From positions 1 to 13,668 of the forward strand of contig CAMJAO010000030.1 of assembly GCA_946403615.1 (NCBI GenBank): a DNA stretch of 13,668 nucleotides, written 5' to 3'. The stretch comes from an uncultured Prevotellaceae bacterium. Its GTDB lineage: Bacteria > Bacteroidota > Bacteroidia > Bacteroidales > Bacteroidaceae. Positions 1-6,871 of this stretch are shown here, piece after piece (the first letter of the stretch is position 1; each line of letters starts with the position of its first letter). The translations under genes and the position numbers were made by a program. The notes beneath the pieces are model-generated. The model saw nothing but the letters and a program-made list of their open reading frames with translations, ran no database searches and had not been told where the DNA came from.

Positions 1-377
1 ATAGCAAACAGTATGACAGACGATGATGCCCGCTCGGTGCCGATTTTCGGTGCCAGCGACATGATGCGGTAGGGTTCACCTCCCATCAGACCGCCGGGAG
101 TGGCGTAATTGAGCGAGAAGCCTGATACTGTAATCTTGTAAAGCCACCAAAACTTCACCTTAGATGGTTCGCCATGCTTGTCGCCACTGCGGATGATGAT
201 ATACCATGTGGTGGTGTTAAACACATAGAGAAACATCCATAGAATCACCACGGCAAAAAACCAATAACCGGCATGACGCAGTCCTTGCCACACCTCTTTG
301 AAATCGAGTTGTGTCACCATCAGGATGAGCACTGCCACACCGAAAATCAGGAATCCGTTTTGGTATTTTTTCTTCAT
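1..377 (-). CDS. UPF0104 / LPG-synthase-type membrane protein, N-terminal part
   Basis: Only the first 125 codons lie in the window; the gene continues past base 1. The protein starts MKKKYQNGFLIF and has two hydrophobic segments at about residues 8-22 and 38-57. A third amphipathic stretch leads into the motif TPGGLMGGEPYR at residues 93-104. That glycine-rich motif is typical of the UPF0104 / lysylphosphatidylglycerol synthase transmembrane family (COG0392, YbhN-like), multi-spanning inner membrane proteins thought to handle lipids or act as flippases. No soluble acyltransferase domain can be seen because the C-terminus is missing. The start codon overlaps the stop of the upstream pdxA-like gene as ATGA, which implies translational coupling and places it last of the visible genes in the rlmN operon. 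The family call rests on the motif and membrane pattern; the substrate is unknown. Confidence 0.75.
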   Translation of the reverse strand, partial: MKKKYQNGFLIFGVAVLILMVTQLDFKEVWQGLRHAGYWFFAVVILWMFLYVFNTTTWYIIIRSGDKHGEPSKVKFWWLYKITVSGFSLNYATPGGLMGGEPYRIMSLAPKIGTERASSSVILFA

Positions 378-1453
378 TCTTTAGGGGAATTCTCTTGTTT
401 CTTAGGAATCGTAAAGCGCACCTTCTCGCTGTCGTCGCGGCGTTCGTGATAGAGCTTCTTTAACGGATTGGCCAATGGCTCGTCATAGTCTAGGCGGGCG
501 CGACAGGCGTCAATGGCTGTATAGATGGCGTTGCGAAGACTGCTCTCGTCGGCTACGCCTTTACCTGCGATTTCGAAACACGGACCGACAGAAGTCGACA
601 CGTGGATGCCGGGAAGACCTGCTGTCAGGTGCACACCACGACTCTCGGTCAGGATGTTGAACGGTATCACACCTTGGTCATGGTACATGGCAAGTATTCC
701 GTCGAATGAAGAGTGAACACCAGTTGCGAAGAATTGGTCAGCGGTGAATGGTCCAAAAGCATAGACTTTCTGCTCGCGAAGTTCATCGGTCACAGGTGTC
801 AGTATCTCTTCCTCTTCTTTACCGGGCATAGGATTGTAAGTCAGCAGGGCTATGCGCGGGTTATTGATACGCAGATCGCGTTTCAATGATTGGAAGAACA
901 TGATGGCTTTCTCGGTCACGTTCTCTTTGGTGATTTGTGCGGCTGCCTCACTGGCAGATGCTCCAGAAGCGAGTATGGCAAGGTGTAAACCGTCGTCGGA
1001 CAGAATGTCGAGTGCCTTTCCCTTGTTGCCGGACGCTTCAGCCAGATAATCGCACAGGGGCTTGCCGTTAAGTGACTCAGCACTGACAGGAGCGGTCACA
1101 AGCACATCAAACAGACCTTCCTGCCAGTCTGCCATGGCGCGGTCAAGAGACAGACTTGATGCTTTTGCAGATTCTGGCGTGGCTGTGCCCAGATCAACTT
1201 TCACCTCTTCATCAATGGTGTTGAGCAGGTTGACGCGACCGTCTTGTGCGTCTTGCGCTTTAGTGATGATGCTGAAGTTGGCCTGCATGTTAAGGGCTTT
1301 ACGATGATAGGCCGCCACTTTTGCAGAACCGTAAATAATCGGTGTACATAATTCTAATATGGCAGGGTCAGAAAGCACCTTAAATATCAATTCATAACCT
1401 ATGCCGTTAGTATCTCCTTGCGTGATAGCCACGCGTATCATTCTATTTTCCAT
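374..1453 (-). CDS. pdxA: PdxA-family protein (4-phosphohydroxythreonine dehydrogenase-like), active site degenerate
   Basis: The 359-residue protein aligns along its length with PdxA, the NAD-dependent dehydrogenase that oxidises 4-phosphohydroxythreonine in the DXP-dependent vitamin B6 route. Conserved parts are the N-terminal QGDTNGIGYEL (12-22), the stretch near LELCTPIIYGSAKVAAYH (33-50) seen in Bacteroides PdxA, MYHDQG (256-261) and EIAGKG (294-299). Key residues are missing. The metal ligands equivalent to E. coli H166 and H211 are G164 (ILASGAS) and M209 (NPMPG); only H258 remains. The substrate motif GHTE is absent between residues 126 and 142, the NK/HK pair is S124-A125, and the HGTA motif near 289-292 is lost. 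The frame is open and full length, so this is not an ordinary pseudogene. It may be a non-catalytic or re-purposed paralogue. It overlaps the next gene by ATGA and lies 121 bases after the DUF4837 gene. The symbol names the family, not proven activity. Confidence 0.8.
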   Translation of the reverse strand: MENRMIRVAITQGDTNGIGYELIFKVLSDPAILELCTPIIYGSAKVAAYHRKALNMQANFSIITKAQDAQDGRVNLLNTIDEEVKVDLGTATPESAKASSLSLDRAMADWQEGLFDVLVTAPVSAESLNGKPLCDYLAEASGNKGKALDILSDDGLHLAILASGASASEAAAQITKENVTEKAIMFFQSLKRDLRINNPRIALLTYNPMPGKEEEEILTPVTDELREQKVYAFGPFTADQFFATGVHSSFDGILAMYHDQGVIPFNILTESRGVHLTAGLPGIHVSTSVGPCFEIAGKGVADESSLRNAIYTAIDACRARLDYDEPLANPLKKLYHERRDDSEKVRFTIPKKQENSPKE

Positions 1454-1473
1454 TTTTATATGGTTTTATATGG
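1454..1473. repeat. Tandem 10-bp direct repeat before the pdxA-like start
   Basis: TTTTATATGG occurs twice in a row without mismatch, at 1454-1463 and 1464-1473, directly before the pdxA-like start codon. In the transcript this gives an A-rich leader next to the ATG, in line with the A-rich, SD-poor leaders of Bacteroidota. It could affect translation or be chance; no protein site is recognised. The rest of the gap to the DUF4837 stop (1474-1574) holds no clear promoter or terminator. Confidence 0.5.
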
Positions 1474-1574
1474 TTTAGTTGTAGAGGTCTTAGTGCTTGC
1501 ACTAATAACACCCATTAAATAATCTATTCATGTCACTTGCCTTTGTCTCTCAGGAGAGAACTATAAGCGGGTAT

Positions 1575-2525
1575 TCAATTGTCTGTTTCCAACGTCATCA
1601 AGACCGCTTCAAGTTGGCGCATCAGGTTGCGTTTGCTCATTCCAGGCGCAAATACAAAAGCCTCACATACGATGGTTCGCTGGCTTTCTGTCGGGATGAT
1701 CCGCTGTACGAAGGGACCGCCCATGGCATCGCCGTACATTTCCCATAGGCCCCTGACAATGTATTCCTCTTGTCCGTTAGCGCGTTTCTGCTTGTAGGCG
1801 GTGGCTGTATTCGCAACGGTGCGCATATACATCGAGTCGGTCTCACCCTTTATGTTGCATCTCATTACACTGTCGCGTTTGCTCATGTCTTGAGCAGGGT
1901 AGGGGTTCATCTCATATAGACAGATGCACCGCTGGGCTTCAGCCGACTGATTCGAAAACCAGAGAAATCGCTCTCCTTGCTTGCTCAATGTCAAGTCAGC
2001 GGGAATGTGCATCTTAACCCCGAACATCTTTTCTATCATTCGCTCAGCCTCGTCATTATGTTTTTCATTGAGAAAGGTCTGAGCGCGTTTCATCTCTGCC
2101 TGTGTCAGCAACTGGCGGAGGCGTCCGCCTAAGGGGGGTAACTCTTGACGCAACGCTTTTGCACTCGGTGTGTGTATATATACCATGAGTTGCGGCGAGG
2201 CATTCACGTCTTGGTCATAACGGATATGGGTTCGGCTATAGCGAAGTGAGTCGATGCTCACTCTTACCACATTACGGGCCAACAGATCGATGCCTGTAGC
2301 GCTGTCTGTCATCAGTACGTCGAAACTCGGTTCTGACTGCGGAAGTCCCTCCACGTCGGCGTCAAGTTCGTGATAAACGATACTGTCTCTATCGCCGATG
2401 AGCACTACCTCGTAAGGCTTGCCGCCGCTTTGTGGCATCAAAGGTGAACGGCCGCAATCTGTCAATGTCATCACAGATATCAATGCGACAGCCATAGATA
2501 AAAGGCTATTCTTTGCGGCGTGCAT
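1575..2525 (-). CDS. DUF4837-type putative lipoprotein
   Basis: The 316-residue protein of unknown function matches, by sequence style and neighbours, the DUF4837 family of Bacteroidota exported proteins, which I recall sitting next to rlmN and pdxA. It begins with a signal sequence: K5, a hydrophobic run at about 8-21, then LTDCG with Cys24 as the possible lipidated residue. The -1 residue is Asp rather than Gly, Ala or Ser, so lipidation is not certain. The rest is soluble and mixed alpha/beta, with no catalytic motif I recognise. The ATG at 2525 is preferred over the internal ATG at 2495 because it supplies the positive n-region. This start lies inside the 3' end of rlmN (20-base overlap), which suggests co-transcription and coupling. 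The likely location is the periplasmic face of a membrane. The family name is from memory. Confidence 0.75.
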   Translation of the reverse strand: MHAAKNSLLSMAVALISVMTLTDCGRSPLMPQSGGKPYEVVLIGDRDSIVYHELDADVEGLPQSEPSFDVLMTDSATGIDLLARNVVRVSIDSLRYSRTHIRYDQDVNASPQLMVYIHTPSAKALRQELPPLGGRLRQLLTQAEMKRAQTFLNEKHNDEAERMIEKMFGVKMHIPADLTLSKQGERFLWFSNQSAEAQRCICLYEMNPYPAQDMSKRDSVMRCNIKGETDSMYMRTVANTATAYKQKRANGQEEYIVRGLWEMYGDAMGGPFVQRIIPTESQRTIVCEAFVFAPGMSKRNLMRQLEAVLMTLETDN

Positions 2526-3546
2526 CGGCTATTTGTTTGGCTGTGCTTAGCAGTCCGCAGGCGGCGAAGATATCTTGCCCACGCGATGCGCGTATGGTCG
2601 TGAAAATGCCATGATGGGTCAGATAGTCGCGAAGTGATACCATGCGTTCTTCAGGCGCTTCTTGTAAATCCACGCCTGGAATATGGTGGAAACGTATCAG
2701 ATTCACACGGCAGTCAAGTCCTTTGAGCAAGTTCACGATTTCACGGGCATGAAGTGGACTGTCGTTCAGACCTCCGAACACGATATATTCAAATGAAAGT
2801 CGGCGCTGATGAGAGAAATCATACTGGCGCAGCAGTTCAATGACCTTGACGATGCTCATGCCGCGTTCTGCGGGCATTAGCATGGTGCGTTGCTCTGGAA
2901 TGGCGGAGTGCAGGCTGATGGCCACATGGCATTCGCTCTCGTCGAGAAAACGCTTCAGTTTGTTTTTCACGCCCACACTGCTCACAGTGATTCGTTTAGG
3001 ACTCCATGCATAACCGTAATCCGAGGTCAGTATCTCCGTCGCTTTCAACACGTTGTCGAGATTGTCCATTGGTTCGCCTTGCCCCATGAAGACGATATTT
3101 GTCAACCGCTCACGCTCAGGCAGAGCATACACTTGATTCAAGATGTCGCGCACGCTCAATTGACCTTCAAAACCCTGTTTGCCGGTTTGGCAAAACAGAC
3201 AATTCATCTTACATCCCACTTGGCATGATACGCACAGTGTGGCACGTTCGCCGTCTGGGATAAACACTGTCTCCACCTCACGTCCGCTTTCTGTCGGAAA
3301 GAGGTATTTGATGGTGCCGTCAACGGAGTGTTGACTGTCAGTCGGAGCCATAGCGCCTATTTCGTAAGATTCAGACAGTCGCTCACGGTTCAGGCGTGAG
3401 ATATTGGTCATCTCATCGATTTCGCTCACGTGTTGCGTATAGAGCCACTTCGCCATCTGTCCACCAGTGAAAGCGGGCATACCTAATTCTTTCGCCAGGG
3501 CTTTCAGTTCGGCGAGAGTCATTCCCAAAAGCGGCTTTTTGTCCAT
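2506..3546 (-). CDS. rlmN: RlmN dual-specificity 23S rRNA/tRNA adenine-C2 methyltransferase
   Basis: The 346-residue radical SAM enzyme methylates C2 of A2503 in 23S rRNA and A37 in some tRNAs in the cytoplasm. An N-terminal RNA-binding region (about 1-95) is followed by the radical SAM barrel. The iron-sulfur cluster cysteines are C112, C116 and C119 in GCKMNCLFC. The two catalytic cysteines are present: C105 in TLCVSC (E. coli C118) and C330 in FAACG (E. coli C355), the methyl carrier. GQGEPMDN (155-162) is the SAM-binding GGEP-like motif. Length is normal for Bacteroidota RlmN. The paralogue Cfr is less likely because the N-terminus and neighbours fit the housekeeping enzyme. It is the first gene of a minus-strand operon with the DUF4837, pdxA-like and UPF0104 genes, and a candidate promoter lies just upstream. 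Confidence 0.95.
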   Translation of the reverse strand: MDKKPLLGMTLAELKALAKELGMPAFTGGQMAKWLYTQHVSEIDEMTNISRLNRERLSESYEIGAMAPTDSQHSVDGTIKYLFPTESGREVETVFIPDGERATLCVSCQVGCKMNCLFCQTGKQGFEGQLSVRDILNQVYALPERERLTNIVFMGQGEPMDNLDNVLKATEILTSDYGYAWSPKRITVSSVGVKNKLKRFLDESECHVAISLHSAIPEQRTMLMPAERGMSIVKVIELLRQYDFSHQRRLSFEYIVFGGLNDSPLHAREIVNLLKGLDCRVNLIRFHHIPGVDLQEAPEERMVSLRDYLTHHGIFTTIRASRGQDIFAACGLLSTAKQIADARRKE

Positions 3547-3562
3547 ATCTTGTATTTCGCTG

Positions 3563-3570
3563 CAAATTTA
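3563..3570 (-). promoter_or_regulatory. Candidate Bacteroidota -7 box for the rlmN operon
   Basis: On the minus strand the bases read TAAATTTG followed by CAGC, matching the Bacteroidota -7 consensus TANNTTTG. It lies 16 bases before the rlmN ATG, so the leader would be very short. No TTTG occurs at the usual spacing of about 20 bases; the nearest one upstream is 27 bases away at 3598-3601. The call rests on the -7 box alone. Confidence 0.45.
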
Positions 3571-3646
3571 TACAAAAAACTTGATTTACAGCCCTTTCAA
3601 ATGAAGAATTTGTCCATATGAGGCTGTTTCACGTCTCAAGATTGTC

Positions 3647-4951
3647 TCATGACGGGCTGTTAGTGCATTCCAGAGCCTGTTGGATATCATAGAGGATGTC
3701 TTCCACGTCTTCGATGCCGACTGAGAGACGAATCAAATCGGGAGCGATACCTGCTTCAAGCAACTGCTCTTCTGACAATTGGCGGTGGGTATGGCTGGCG
3801 GGATGGAGCACACAGGTGCGGGCATCAGCCACATGGGTGGCGATGTTGGCCATCTTAAGCGAGTCCATGAAACGGATGGCTGTCTCTCGGTCTCCCTTCA
3901 ATCCGAATGCGATAACACCGCATGAACCATTAGGCAGATATTTCTGTCCCAATGCATAGTGCTTGTCATCTGGCAGACCGCAATAGTGTACCCATGCCAC
4001 TTGCGGGTGGTCATGCAGATATTCAGCCACCCGCTGGGCGTTTTTGCAGTGCTGCGCTACACGGAGATGAAGCGTCTGCAATCCCAGATTCAGTAAGAAA
4101 CAGTTTTGTGGCGAGGGAATACTGCCCAAGTCACGCATCAGTTGGGCCACCAATTTGGTGGTATATCCCATCTTGCCGAATGCTTTCACATAGGTAAGCC
4201 CGTGATACGATTCATCGGGAGTGGTCAAGCCGGGGAACTTATCGGCATGAGCCATCCAGTCGAAATTGCCACTGTCGATAACGGCTCCGCCCACTTGAGT
4301 GGCCATGCCGTCCATATATTTGGTGGTGGAATGGGTCACGATGTCTGCACCCCATTCAAACGGCCGGCAATTGACAGGAGTCGCGAAGGTGTTATCGATG
4401 ATGAGCGGAACACCTTTTTTATGGGCGATGCGGGCGAATTTTTCGATGTCGAGCACTGCGCAACCTGGGTTGGAGATGGTTTCGCCAAACAATAATTTTG
4501 TGTTCGGACGGAATGCCGCTTCAATTTCTTCATCGCTGGCTTCGGGCGAGACAAAGGTGCTGTCAATGCCCAATTTCTTTAGGGTCACGCCAAACAAATT
4601 GTATGTTCCGCCGTATATCTCGTTGGAGGTTACGATGTGGTCGCCGGCTTCGCAGATATTAAACACGGCGAAGAAATTGGCCGCTTGACCACTTGAGGTC
4701 AACACACAACCTACGCCGCCTTCCAATGCTGCGATTTTAGCAGCCACGACGTCATTCGTCGGGTTTTGCAGTCGTGTGTAGAAATAGCCTTCTTTCTTCA
4801 AGTCGAACAGCATGGCCATCTCGTCGGAGTCGTCATACTTAAAGGTAGTACTCTGCACAATAGGAGGTTCTACGGGTTCTCCGTTCTTGGGCTGATAACC
4901 GGCACGCACACAAAGCGAACCTATCCGCATCTTTCTTTCTTTGTTTTCCAT
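3647..4951 (-). CDS. metY: O-acetylhomoserine aminocarboxypropyltransferase (sulfhydrylase)
   Basis: The 434-residue PLP enzyme of the Cys/Met metabolism family is predicted to make homocysteine from O-acetylhomoserine and sulfide in methionine synthesis, in the cytoplasm. The PLP lysine is K211 in HSTTKYMDG, D186 in IIDNTFA pairs with the PLP ring nitrogen, YTR (58-60) is the phosphate-binding segment from the neighbouring subunit, and SSGQAA (86-91) stacks on PLP. The length of about 430 residues and the insert near 225-260 fit MetY-type sulfhydrylases better than the shorter cystathionine gamma-synthases or lyases (about 380-400). The ATG at 4951 is used; a second ATG at 4930 (MRIGSLCV) has AGAAAGAAAG just before it and could be the true start. 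The gene stands alone, 100 bases from each neighbour. I saw no SAM riboswitch and no clear promoter in the 100 bases upstream. Confidence 0.9.
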   Translation of the reverse strand: MENKERKMRIGSLCVRAGYQPKNGEPVEPPIVQSTTFKYDDSDEMAMLFDLKKEGYFYTRLQNPTNDVVAAKIAALEGGVGCVLTSSGQAANFFAVFNICEAGDHIVTSNEIYGGTYNLFGVTLKKLGIDSTFVSPEASDEEIEAAFRPNTKLLFGETISNPGCAVLDIEKFARIAHKKGVPLIIDNTFATPVNCRPFEWGADIVTHSTTKYMDGMATQVGGAVIDSGNFDWMAHADKFPGLTTPDESYHGLTYVKAFGKMGYTTKLVAQLMRDLGSIPSPQNCFLLNLGLQTLHLRVAQHCKNAQRVAEYLHDHPQVAWVHYCGLPDDKHYALGQKYLPNGSCGVIAFGLKGDRETAIRFMDSLKMANIATHVADARTCVLHPASHTHRQLSEEQLLEAGIAPDLIRLSVGIEDVEDILYDIQQALECTNSPS

Positions 4952-5051
4952 ATTCTTTAATAGAAATATTTTAATTTGTTGATTTTCAATAATATGGCAG
5001 TTATAGTCCTGTCTCTACTGTATTGTCCTTAACTTCTTAAATTCCAAATAA

Positions 5052-5696
5052 TTAACTTCCCAATATCTTCCAAACGGCTATGATATGGCATATTGTTCCA
5101 GCCAATACGAAGAAATGAAACACGGTGTGAACATTCCGTCGCTTGTGAAGTGAATAAAATACCGCCCCGGTGATATAACATACGCCTTCGGCGATGATCC
5201 ATAGCAATGTGGCGGTTGATACTGCGTGCATCAATGGCTTGAAAGCAACAAGAACACTTAATCCCATACCGATATAGCAACAGGTCTCAACGTTGGAATG
5301 CTCTTTCAGATGAACAAAACTGATACTCGTTCCGATGATAGCGCAAAGCCATACAAAACAAAACAAGCCCCAGCCCCAATAACCTTCGTCAATCAGGGCT
5401 ACTAGGGTCACTGGCGAATAACTGCCGGCTATATGCCAATAGATGGCGGCATGATCCCAACGGCGAAGACGCTCTTTCCAGCGAGACAGAGGCGACCAGC
5501 CATGGTAAGTAGTCGAACATATGTATGATCCCAACATACCGGCCAGATAGAGTACCACGCTTGGCAAAGCGAGTCGGGCAGGGCAGTGAACCGCTCTGAT
5601 AAGTAACAAAACTCCAATTACCACACCGAGGACAATACCGCCCGCGTGCGACCACGAGTTCCATAGTTCCTCTTTATGTGTATAATTAATGCTCAT
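5052..5696 (-). CDS. Hemolysin III / PAQR-family membrane protein (YqfA-like)
   Basis: The 214-residue protein has about seven hydrophobic segments and the family motifs in order: SHAGGIVLG (16-24), STTYHGW (61-67), DHAAIYWHIAGSYSP (81-95) and FHFFVLAGTICH (193-204). H65, D81, H194 and H204 are the expected zinc-binding/active-site set of the CREST superfamily (hemolysin III, PAQR receptors, alkaline ceramidases). These are inner membrane proteins, possibly lipid-modifying; the hemolysin name is historical and the true role is unknown. The start is placed at the ATG at 5696. A longer frame could begin at a TTG at 5720, but that codon lies inside the -7 box of a strong promoter, so it cannot be the start of a transcript made from it. 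It is a single-gene unit between metY and the AraC gene. Confidence 0.85.
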   Translation of the reverse strand: MSINYTHKEELWNSWSHAGGIVLGVVIGVLLLIRAVHCPARLALPSVVLYLAGMLGSYICSTTYHGWSPLSRWKERLRRWDHAAIYWHIAGSYSPVTLVALIDEGYWGWGLFCFVWLCAIIGTSISFVHLKEHSNVETCCYIGMGLSVLVAFKPLMHAVSTATLLWIIAEGVCYITGAVFYSLHKRRNVHTVFHFFVLAGTICHIIAVWKILGS

Positions 5697-5717
5697 CGCT
5701 ATTTTCAAAAACGAGTA

Positions 5718-5749
5718 CAAAAGTATGAATAAACTGCCTAAAAAACAAA
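5718..5749 (-). promoter_or_regulatory. Bacteroidota promoter for the hemolysin III-like gene
   Basis: On the minus strand TTTG (5749-5746), a 20-base spacer and TACTTTTG (5725-5718) match the Bacteroidota sigma-ABfr consensus TTTG-N19-21-TANNTTTG. Transcription would start near 5711-5713, leaving a leader of about 15 bases before the ATG at 5696. It is the most complete promoter in the window and decides the start codon of the gene it serves. Confidence 0.75.
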
Positions 5750-5754
5750 AATAT

Positions 5755-5786
5755 TAGCGTTTTTCCTTTTCTGAAGACAACCGCTA
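5755..5786 (-). terminator. Candidate intrinsic terminator of the AraC gene
   Basis: About ten bases after the AraC stop codon, the minus-strand transcript can fold into a 12-bp stem (two G-A mismatches and one G-U pair) with an 8-base loop, from TAGCGGTTGTCT to GGAAAAACGCTA. The stem is followed by ATATTTTTGTTTTTT, a U-rich tail typical of factor-independent termination. The tail overlaps the TTTG element of the next gene's promoter, so one gene's end and the next gene's start share the same bases. Confidence 0.5.
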
Positions 5787-5796
5787 TATCTTTCTC

Positions 5797-6717
5797 TTAA
5801 GGTTTGGTGGGCAAATGATATATACCTCCTTTCCTATATTCTCCAGGTGGCATACCTGTCAGGCGCTTGAAAAATTTGCAGAAAAAAGATGTGTTGGGAA
5901 ACCCCATCTCATCGCTGATCACTCCCAATGGACGGTCTGTATGGCGGAGGGCGATTTTAATACGCGTCAGCAGTGCTGCGTCTATCCACTCTTTTGCCCC
6001 TTTTCCGCTCATTTTTTTAATTAGGGTGCTCATATAACGGGGTGACAGACATAGATGGTCCGCATAAAAATCGATGGTATGAGCATGCCCCGCATGTTCG
6101 TTCACCAAATTGAGAAACTCGGTGAAAAGCCGTTGCTCACGTGTTATGCTCTTCATGTCGTTCTCTTCATGCTGGCTGTGTAAATGGTCGGAATACCACA
6201 AAAAGGAACTGATCAGTTGCAAGAGAACCTGATAACCTGATCCATCTATGTTCGTACTTAAGTATATAAGATGATGCAAAGTATTGAGAAACTCTATTTC
6301 TTCTTGTCTTAGGCTAAAATGAAAATCACGCAGATGTCCGTCAAATGATTTGGGGATGTGGTTACCTATTGCTAACTGGAACAATTCGTCGCTCATCGAC
6401 AGACCGATTCCTTTCAAGTCTGGGGAACTGTCATAATATTGAAGTATGCCATTGGTGCCTAAATAGATTAAGTCTCCGGCTTCAATATGTTGTTCCATCA
6501 GGTTCAGTTCTACATTTGCCCAACCCTGTAAGACCAAAAGTATTCGCATCTCAGTCATTATCTTTGGTCCGCTTGCAAACTGTTCCTTAATATGCTCTGG
6601 GCGAATATCACGGGCTATCGCCAGATGATGACTGATATAGTTTTTGGATTTCTCGTCATGCGTCTTTTCAAAAAGATGCTGCAGACGAGTCAGTGTTAAT
6701 TGTTCCAGTTCTTTCAT
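5797..6717 (-). CDS. AraC-family transcriptional regulator
   Basis: This is a 306-residue cytoplasmic DNA-binding regulator. The C-terminal 100 residues form the two helix-turn-helix motifs of the AraC/XylS family: the first at about 214-237 (DFYADHLCLSPRYMS region) and the second at about 262-287, with GFPNTSFFCKFFKRLTGMPP (272-291) being the classic family signature. The N-terminal part (about 45-100) looks like a small cupin-like sensor region and carries no signal peptide. The gene is divergent from the exporter operon starting at 6872, sharing 154 bases of intergenic DNA, so it most likely controls the exporter and perhaps itself; this is inferred from position. A -7 box and an inverted repeat lie between it and the exporter genes. 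The effector molecule is unknown. Confidence 0.9.
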   Translation of the reverse strand: MKELEQLTLTRLQHLFEKTHDEKSKNYISHHLAIARDIRPEHIKEQFASGPKIMTEMRILLVLQGWANVELNLMEQHIEAGDLIYLGTNGILQYYDSSPDLKGIGLSMSDELFQLAIGNHIPKSFDGHLRDFHFSLRQEEIEFLNTLHHLIYLSTNIDGSGYQVLLQLISSFLWYSDHLHSQHEENDMKSITREQRLFTEFLNLVNEHAGHAHTIDFYADHLCLSPRYMSTLIKKMSGKGAKEWIDAALLTRIKIALRHTDRPLGVISDEMGFPNTSFFCKFFKRLTGMPPGEYRKGGIYHLPTKP

Positions 6718-6723
6718 GTATAT

Positions 6724-6738
6724 ATCCGTATTTCGGAT
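6724..6738. repeat. Inverted repeat in the AraC-gene leader (possible operator)
   Basis: ATCCG (6724-6728) and CGGAT (6734-6738) are perfect inverted copies around a 5-base AT-rich centre. The palindrome sits between the AraC ATG (6717) and its -7 box (6747-6740), at or just after the expected transcription start. It could be an autoregulatory operator or a small RNA hairpin near the start codon. AraC proteins more often bind direct repeats, so the link to this regulator is a guess. Confidence 0.4.
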
Positions 6739-6739
6739 G

Positions 6740-6747
6740 CAAAGATA
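6740..6747 (-). promoter_or_regulatory. -7 box of the AraC-family gene
   Basis: On the minus strand the bases read TATCTTTGCA, a perfect match to TANNTTTG, 22 bases before the ATG at 6717. No TTTG element is found at the usual distance upstream, so the promoter may be weak or need an activator. Confidence 0.55.
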
Positions 6748-6844
6748 ATAAAAATGCCATATTTTTGACGAGATATTGCTAGAAATTATACAAAAAGAAC
6801 ATTTTTTCTTTTCTAAAGGTAACGATTCTTGTATTTATTCTCTT

Positions 6845-6852
6845 TATCTTTG
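6845..6852 (+). promoter_or_regulatory. -7 box of the exporter operon
   Basis: TATCTTTGCA on the plus strand matches TANNTTTG perfectly and repeats the same ten bases as the divergent AraC promoter. It is 19 bases before the ATG at 6872. No TTTG is present at about 20 bases upstream, which would suit a promoter that needs activation by the AraC protein. The AT-rich stretch 6748-6840 between the two promoters has room for regulator sites, but I could not define one. Confidence 0.6.
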
Positions 6853-6871
6853 CACTGTCAAATCTTTGTTT

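Noticed and set aside
1546..1559. Inverted repeat TCTCTC-AG-GAGAGA after the DUF4837 stop
   Set aside because: The stem is only five to six pairs with a tiny loop, and no U-run follows on the minus strand, so it is not a convincing terminator.
2890..3228. Open frame of 112 codons on the strand opposite rlmN, and similar long antisense frames in the exporter and metY genes
   Set aside because: They are shadows of well-supported genes and show no family motif, signal or own promoter.
3598..3612. Inverted repeat CAAAT-N5-ATTTG between metY and rlmN
   Set aside because: It is short and AT-only apart from the ends; likely chance in an AT-rich gap.
4952..5051. Possible SAM-type riboswitch or promoter before metY
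   Set aside because: The stretch is only 100 bases, AT-rich and without conserved stems; the best -7 match (TATTATTG) has a mismatch and no partner element.
5697..5720. Upstream extension of the hemolysin III-like frame to a TTG start
   Set aside because: The TTG lies in the -7 box of a good promoter, so the transcript would begin after it; the ATG at 5696 fits the family N-terminus.
6776..6871. Upstream extension of the TolC-like frame to a TTG start
   Set aside because: It would place the promoter inside the gene and put 32 extra residues before a clear signal peptide.
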